DNA of 64,000 bases, taken from NCBI RefSeq assembly GCF_001905125.1, contig NZ_LWLE01000023.1, positions 310,001-374,000 of the forward strand. The letters run 5' to 3'. Of the stretch, positions 60,170 through 64,000 are shown one piece after another. The position numbers and the translations under genes were made by a program. Every line of letters begins with the position of its first letter. Position 1 is the first letter of the stretch. The stretch is from Streptomyces sp. TSRI0281. Lineage in GTDB: Bacteria; Actinomycetota; Actinomycetes; Streptomycetales; Streptomycetaceae. The notes under the pieces were generated by a model. The model was not told where the DNA came from. It made no database searches and saw only the letters and a list, made by a program, of their open reading frames with translations.

Positions 60170-61264
60170 TCAGGCGGGCAGCCCGTACGCGTCCGCGATC
60201 AGGTCGTAGCTGCGCAGCCGGGCGTCCCCGCCGTGGGCGTTGGCGGTGATCATCAGCTCGTCGGCGCCGGTGCGCTTGGCCAGGTCGTCCAGGCCGGTGC
60301 GGACCTCGTCCGCGGTGCCGTGGATGACGTTGGAGAGCCAGCTGTCGACGAACTCCCGCTCCATGGGGCTGAAGGAGTACGCCTCCGCCTCCTCGGGGCT
60401 CGGGATGAGGCCCGGCCGGCCGGTGCGCAGCCGCACCATCGACAGGGCGCCGGTGAGCACCTGGCGGCGGGCCTCGCGCTCGTCGTCGGCGGCCAGCGCC
60501 GAGACACCGATGAGGGCGTACGGGGCGTCGAGCACGGCGGACGGCTTGAAGGACTCCCGGTAGAGGTCCAGGGCGGGCACGGTGTTCTGGGCCGAGAAGT
60601 GGTGGGCGAAGGCGAACGGCAGCCCGAGGACACCGGCCAGCCGGGCGCTGAAGCCGGAGGAGCCCAGCAGCCACACGGGCGGGCGGGCCGGGGACTGCAC
60701 CCCGCCGGGCGCGGTGGCCTGGACCGGGCCGGGCACGGCGTGGATCCGCGCGTACGGGTGGCCGTCGGGGAAGTCGTCGTCGAGGAACCTGATCAGCTCG
60801 GCGAGCTGCTGCGGGAAGTCGTCGGCGCCCTCGCCGAGCCGCTCGGTGCGGCGCAGCGCGGCGGCGGTCGCACCGTCCGTGCCGGGGGCGCGGCCCAGGC
60901 CCAGGTCGACGCGGCCGGGGGCCATGGCCTCCAGCGTGCCGAACTGTTCGGCGATGACGAGCGGGGCATGGTTGGGCAGCATCACGCCGCCGGAGCCGAG
61001 CCGGATGCGCTCGGTGTGGGCGGCGAGGTGCGCCAGGATCACGGCCGGGGAGGACGAGGCGACGCCCGGCATGGAGTGGTGCTCGGCGACCCAGAAGCGG
61101 TGGAAGCCGCGGCGCTCGGTCAGCTTGGCGATCTCCACGCTGGTGCGCAGGGCCTGGGTCGCGGTGCGGCCCTGCCCCACGGTCACCAGGTCGAGCACGG
61201 ACAGGGGCACGGTGGCCGTTCCGCCTGCGGTGCCGCGAATCTCGTCGCCTCGGATCTCGTCCAC
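60170..61264 (-). CDS. LLM-class flavin-dependent oxidoreductase
   Basis: 364 residues from GTG 61264 after GGGAGAGG. The barrel of the luciferase-like monooxygenase family shows FWVAEHHSMPGVASSSP, LGSGGVMLPNH and EQFGTLEAMAPGRVDLGLGRAPGTDG (shown in parts). These are the motifs of the alkanal monooxygenase-like (MsnO8) group. It uses reduced flavin; the substrate is unknown. It lies convergent to cdgA with the microsatellite in between. The next leftward gene (Asp/Glu racemase-like) is 114 bp upstream. Confidence 0.9.
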   Translation of the reverse strand: MDEIRGDEIRGTAGGTATVPLSVLDLVTVGQGRTATQALRTSVEIAKLTERRGFHRFWVAEHHSMPGVASSSPAVILAHLAAHTERIRLGSGGVMLPNHAPLVIAEQFGTLEAMAPGRVDLGLGRAPGTDGATAAALRRTERLGEGADDFPQQLAELIRFLDDDFPDGHPYARIHAVPGPVQATAPGGVQSPARPPVWLLGSSGFSARLAGVLGLPFAFAHHFSAQNTVPALDLYRESFKPSAVLDAPYALIGVSALAADDEREARRQVLTGALSMVRLRTGRPGLIPSPEEAEAYSFSPMEREFVDSWLSNVIHGTADEVRTGLDDLAKRTGADELMITANAHGGDARLRSYDLIADAYGLPA

Positions 61265-61377
61265 GTGTCGGCCTCTCCCGGTGGTGCTGATGTGTATGCG
61301 GAAGAATGCAACAGGAGGATGGCTCCGCTTATTCCGCGGGGACGGCGCTGCCACCTCTCGGCCCGGGGAACGGCGCC

Positions 61378-62142
61378 CTACTCCCGGACCTCGATTCCCT
61401 TCTGGTCCCATGTCCCCGGCGGGGGTACGCGGGTGGCGAAGAGGGTGCCGAGCTCGGGGGACCAGGCCCGGCGGTCCGCCAGCCGCAGCCCTTCCCAGAC
61501 CGCCACCTGGCTCGCCGTGAGGACCGGTTTGCCGAGGAGTTCCTCCAGCTCGGGAATGTACGCGGCGGTGTGCAGGGCCGTGTCCGGGAACAGCACCACC
61601 TCCGCGTCCGGGTGGTCCCCGGCGACGGCCAGCCGCTTCACCAGTTCCGCGTCCTCGCCGCCCGGCCCGTCGGCGGCCGGGATGCCGCCGCCCGGGCCCG
61701 CGACCACCTCGACGCCCCCGGCCTTCAGGAAGCCGGTGAAGAGCCCGGCGATGTCCTCGGGGTAGGTCGCGGCCACCGCGACCCGTCCGGCGCCCAGCTC
61801 CCGTACCGCGTGGACGAAGCCGAAGGAGGTGCTGGAGGCGGGCAGGCCCGCGGCGCGGGCGAGGGCGGCGGTCTGTTCGTGGGCGCCCTCCCAGCCGTAC
61901 ACGAAGCTTCCGCCGGTGCAGGCCCAGATGAGCGCTTCGGCACCCGCCAGGCGCAGCTCCTCCACCCCGGCGTCGAGCCGGTCCGGTGCGCCCATGTCCC
62001 GCAGGCGGTCGACGCGCCGGGGGTCCTCGCCGATGTCGGTGTGGAACAGCGGCAGCCTGATGTCGCTGTCGAGCATGATCTCGATACGCTGGAAGTCGTC
62101 CTCGGCCGAGTGGCCCGGGTAGAGAAGTCCTACGGTCGTCAT
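61378..62142 (-). CDS. Asp/Glu racemase superfamily protein (maleate isomerase / EutA-like)
   Basis: 254 residues from ATG 62142 after GGAAGG. The superfamily cysteines lie in LIWACTGGSFVYG (near 75) and a second candidate site ALHTAAYIPELEELLGKPVLTASQ that lacks Cys. The fold is that of arylmalonate decarboxylase or maleate cis-trans isomerase; in ectoine degradation clusters a similar protein is called EutA. The neighbouring dehydrogenase and EhuB support a link to ectoine use. The start was chosen for the ribosome site; a longer frame exists. Confidence 0.82.
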   Translation of the reverse strand: MTTVGLLYPGHSAEDDFQRIEIMLDSDIRLPLFHTDIGEDPRRVDRLRDMGAPDRLDAGVEELRLAGAEALIWACTGGSFVYGWEGAHEQTAALARAAGLPASSTSFGFVHAVRELGAGRVAVAATYPEDIAGLFTGFLKAGGVEVVAGPGGGIPAADGPGGEDAELVKRLAVAGDHPDAEVVLFPDTALHTAAYIPELEELLGKPVLTASQVAVWEGLRLADRRAWSPELGTLFATRVPPPGTWDQKGIEVRE

Positions 62143-62344
62143 GTCCACCCTTCCTTTTCGTCCCGGATCGCGTGACCGGTCACGGGTGCCCCGGCCTCTT
62201 CCCAGTATTCCCCCGGTGCGGCATCGGGGCGGCCGTACTGGGTCTGACCAGGGCGAACCCGGTAGGCCCTGTTGACGGCGGCAGGTTCGGATGCGAGCGT
62301 GGTCAATCCGCACATCTCAGACGTTGCGAAGCGGCTGCCCACTG

Positions 62345-63322
62345 ATGCCAGAGCCCGTGCTCCTCGTTCTCGACTCCGCCCCGTCCCCGCGCCTCGGCCG
62401 GCTGACCGGCCGGGTCGGCGTCCGGTACGCGAACGAGCGGAGCCTGGCCGCGCAGCTCCCCCTCGCCGACGTGCTGCTGGTCTGGGACTTCACCTCCGAC
62501 GCCGTCCGTGCCGCCTGGCCGGGCGCGGGGCCGCGGCCCCGCTGGGTACATACGGCGAGCGCGGGCGTGGACCGGCTGCTCTGCCCGGAACTGGCCGCGT
62601 CCGACACCGTGGTCACCAATGCGCGGGGCATCTTCGAGCGGCCGATCGCCGAGTACGTGGCGGGGCTGGTGCTCGCCTTCGCCAAGGACCTCCCCGGCAC
62701 GCTGGATCTCCAGCGGCAGCGGCGCTGGCACCACCGGGAGGGGCAGCAGATCGCCGGATCGCGGGCGGTCGTCGTGGGCGCCGGACCGATCGGGCGGGAG
62801 ATCACGAAGCTGCTGCACGGTCTCGGTGTGCGGGTGGCACTGGTGGGGCGTACGGCGCGCCGCACGATCCACGGCCTGGAGGACCTGGACCGGCTGACCG
62901 CCCGTGCGGACTGGGTGATCTGCGCGGCGCCGCTGACGGAGTCGACGCGCGGGATGTTCGGCGCGCGCTTCTTCGGGCTGATGCAGCCGTCGGCACGGTT
63001 CATCAACGTGGGGCGCGGTCCGATGGTCGTCGAGGGCGAGCTGACGGACGCGCTGCGCAAGCGGTGGATCGCGGGTGCGGCGCTGGATGTGTTCCAGGAG
63101 GAGCCGCTGGGGCCTGACAGTCCGCTGTGGGACGTGCCGGGGCTGCTGATCTCGCCGCATATGAGCGGGGACACGGTCGGCTGGCGGGACCGGCTGGGTG
63201 AGCAGTTCGTGCGGATGTACGAACTGTGGGCGGACGGGCAGCCGTTGCCGAACGTGGTGGACAAGAAGCGCGGTTACGTCCCTTCCCCCGACCTGAACCA
63301 GGGCGACGCACCCCTCACCTGA
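62345..63322 (+). CDS. D-2-hydroxyacid dehydrogenase family protein
   Basis: 325 residues from ATG 62345. The NAD-binding Rossmann motif is VVVGAGPIGREITKLL (near 140). The catalytic set has HTASAGVDRLL, NVGRGPMVVEGELTDAL (Arg), DVFQEEPLGPDSPLW (Glu) and SPHMSGDT (His). It is soluble. It reduces or oxidises a 2-hydroxy acid, and by location could act in ectoine-derived metabolism. It is divergent from the racemase-like gene, and the next gene is EhuB, 260 bp downstream. Confidence 0.92.
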   Translation: MPEPVLLVLDSAPSPRLGRLTGRVGVRYANERSLAAQLPLADVLLVWDFTSDAVRAAWPGAGPRPRWVHTASAGVDRLLCPELAASDTVVTNARGIFERPIAEYVAGLVLAFAKDLPGTLDLQRQRRWHHREGQQIAGSRAVVVGAGPIGREITKLLHGLGVRVALVGRTARRTIHGLEDLDRLTARADWVICAAPLTESTRGMFGARFFGLMQPSARFINVGRGPMVVEGELTDALRKRWIAGAALDVFQEEPLGPDSPLWDVPGLLISPHMSGDTVGWRDRLGEQFVRMYELWADGQPLPNVVDKKRGYVPSPDLNQGDAPLT

Positions 63323-63582
63323 CCGAGGACGACGACACGGGGCGAACCGGACGGATCGGCCGACCGGCCGAGCCGCCCCCGGTGACGGCCAGTCATGAAC
63401 CGTGCCACTCCGGGGGATACGCCCCGCACACCCCTCGTCGCCCTCCGCCCCCAACAGGGCACGGGAAGGTCACCCTCCGGCCGCTTTTCGGTTACATGCG
63501 ACTTCTCCCTGCATAGACGTACGGGATCGGGCAGGCGCTCACCCTGTCCGGACTGTCCGAGCCCTCCAGGAGATTGCGAACC

Positions 63583-64000
63583 ATGGCTGACTTCCCGAAC
63601 CTTTCCCGCCGGGGCTTTCTCCACCGATCGGCGGCCGTGGGCGGACTGCTCGTCGTGCCCGGTCTGCTGGCCGCGTGCAGCAAGACCGACGCCGGGGCCA
63701 CGGACGGCAAGGGCGCGCTCGACAAGCTCCGCAAGCAGGGCTTCGTCCGGGTCGCCTACGCCAATGAGGCCCCGTACGGCTATCTGGAGGGCAAGGAGCT
63801 CAAGGGCGAGGCGCCCACCCTGCACCGGGAGATCTTCAAGGCGCTCGGCGTCGACGAGCTGAAGCCGACCCTCTCGGAGTGGGATGGCCTGATACCCGGA
63901 CTCCGGGCGGGGAAGTACGACGTGGTCAGCGCGGGCATGGCGATCACCCCGGAGCGCTGCGCGAACGCCCTCTTCTCCGAACCGGAGTTCATCTCCCCGA
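63583..64000 (+). CDS. ehuB: Ectoine/hydroxyectoine-binding lipoprotein EhuB, partial
   Basis: The first 139 residues are in the window. The N-terminus has a twin-arginine SRRGFLHRS and a lipobox LLAAC with the lipidated Cys near 32. The family-3 solute-binding core begins LDKLRKQGFVRVAYANEAPYGY. AITPERCANALFSEPEF matches EhuB. It binds (hydroxy)ectoine outside the cell for the EhuCDA transporter expected beyond the window. GGAGATTG lies upstream of the ATG. Confidence 0.88.
   Translation, partial: MADFPNLSRRGFLHRSAAVGGLLVVPGLLAACSKTDAGATDGKGALDKLRKQGFVRVAYANEAPYGYLEGKELKGEAPTLHREIFKALGVDELKPTLSEWDGLIPGLRAGKYDVVSAGMAITPERCANALFSEPEFISP

Overview
The window is high-GC actinobacterial chromosome and almost certainly Streptomyces. 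The evidence is the codon bias, AdpA next to oligoribonuclease, a CebR-type cellobiose locus, a GGDEF-EAL protein of the CdgA type, an ectoine-uptake lipoprotein and TTA codons confined to an accessory gene. From memory, the gene order follows the S. coelicolor segment around SCO2775-SCO2830 (liu/acc genes, des region, hexosaminidase, glmS2, adpA, ornA, ceb/bglC, cdgA), so differences from that order are informative.

Layout. 1-6.2 kb: leucine/branched-chain acyl-CoA catabolism operon (MCC beta, MCC alpha, HMG-CoA lyase, acyl-CoA dehydrogenase) divergent from a TetR regulator, with two matching palindromes between them. 6.2-9.9 kb: a HicB-like ribbon-helix-helix regulator behind a 10-bp repeat array, then a DUF4097 protein and a DrrAB-type ABC exporter. 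10-12.2 kb: small secreted protein, iron box, siderophore-interacting reductase, then a gutted desD pseudogene where the desferrioxamine genes are expected. 12.2-17.9 kb: GH20 hexosaminidase, DUF4429 protein, GlmS, universal stress protein. 18-20.8 kb: adpA (with no TTA codon) and orn.

20.85-25.97 kb: tRNA-His followed by an integrase remnant and a cargo island. The cargo is small Cys/His proteins, an XRE/TPR regulator with two TTA codons, and a coupled trio ending in a RiPP-type PCMT-like methyltransferase. 26-33.8 kb: phytase-like esterase, then cebEFG-bglC and cebR with three CebR-box positions. 34.3-39.4 kb: two AspT-type transporters and aspartate 4-decarboxylase, a decarboxylative exchange system. 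39.4-42.2 kb: FadR-type regulator and leuA with a leucine-rich leader peptide and attenuator.

42.5-49.6 kb: OmpR-type two-component pair, secreted protein, spermidine-synthase-like protein, a small hypothetical protein, XRE/TPR regulator, two tandem repeat arrays, histidine phosphatase. 50-56.4 kb: PAP2 membrane protein overlapping a three-gene module (Fe-S PD-(D/E)XK nuclease, unknown protein, SF1 helicase), two small proteins and tRNA-Lys. 56.5-64 kb: M6 protease, CdgA-like diguanylate cyclase/phosphodiesterase, LLM oxidoreductase, Asp/Glu racemase-like protein, 2-hydroxyacid dehydrogenase and the start of EhuB, which looks like the edge of an ectoine uptake/catabolism region.

The most notable points are: loss of the des biosynthetic genes with a readable desD scar; adpA without its usual TTA; the nuclease-unknown-helicase module; the remnant RiPP-like island at tRNA-His; and a 10-bp repeat array in front of a ribbon-helix-helix regulator.
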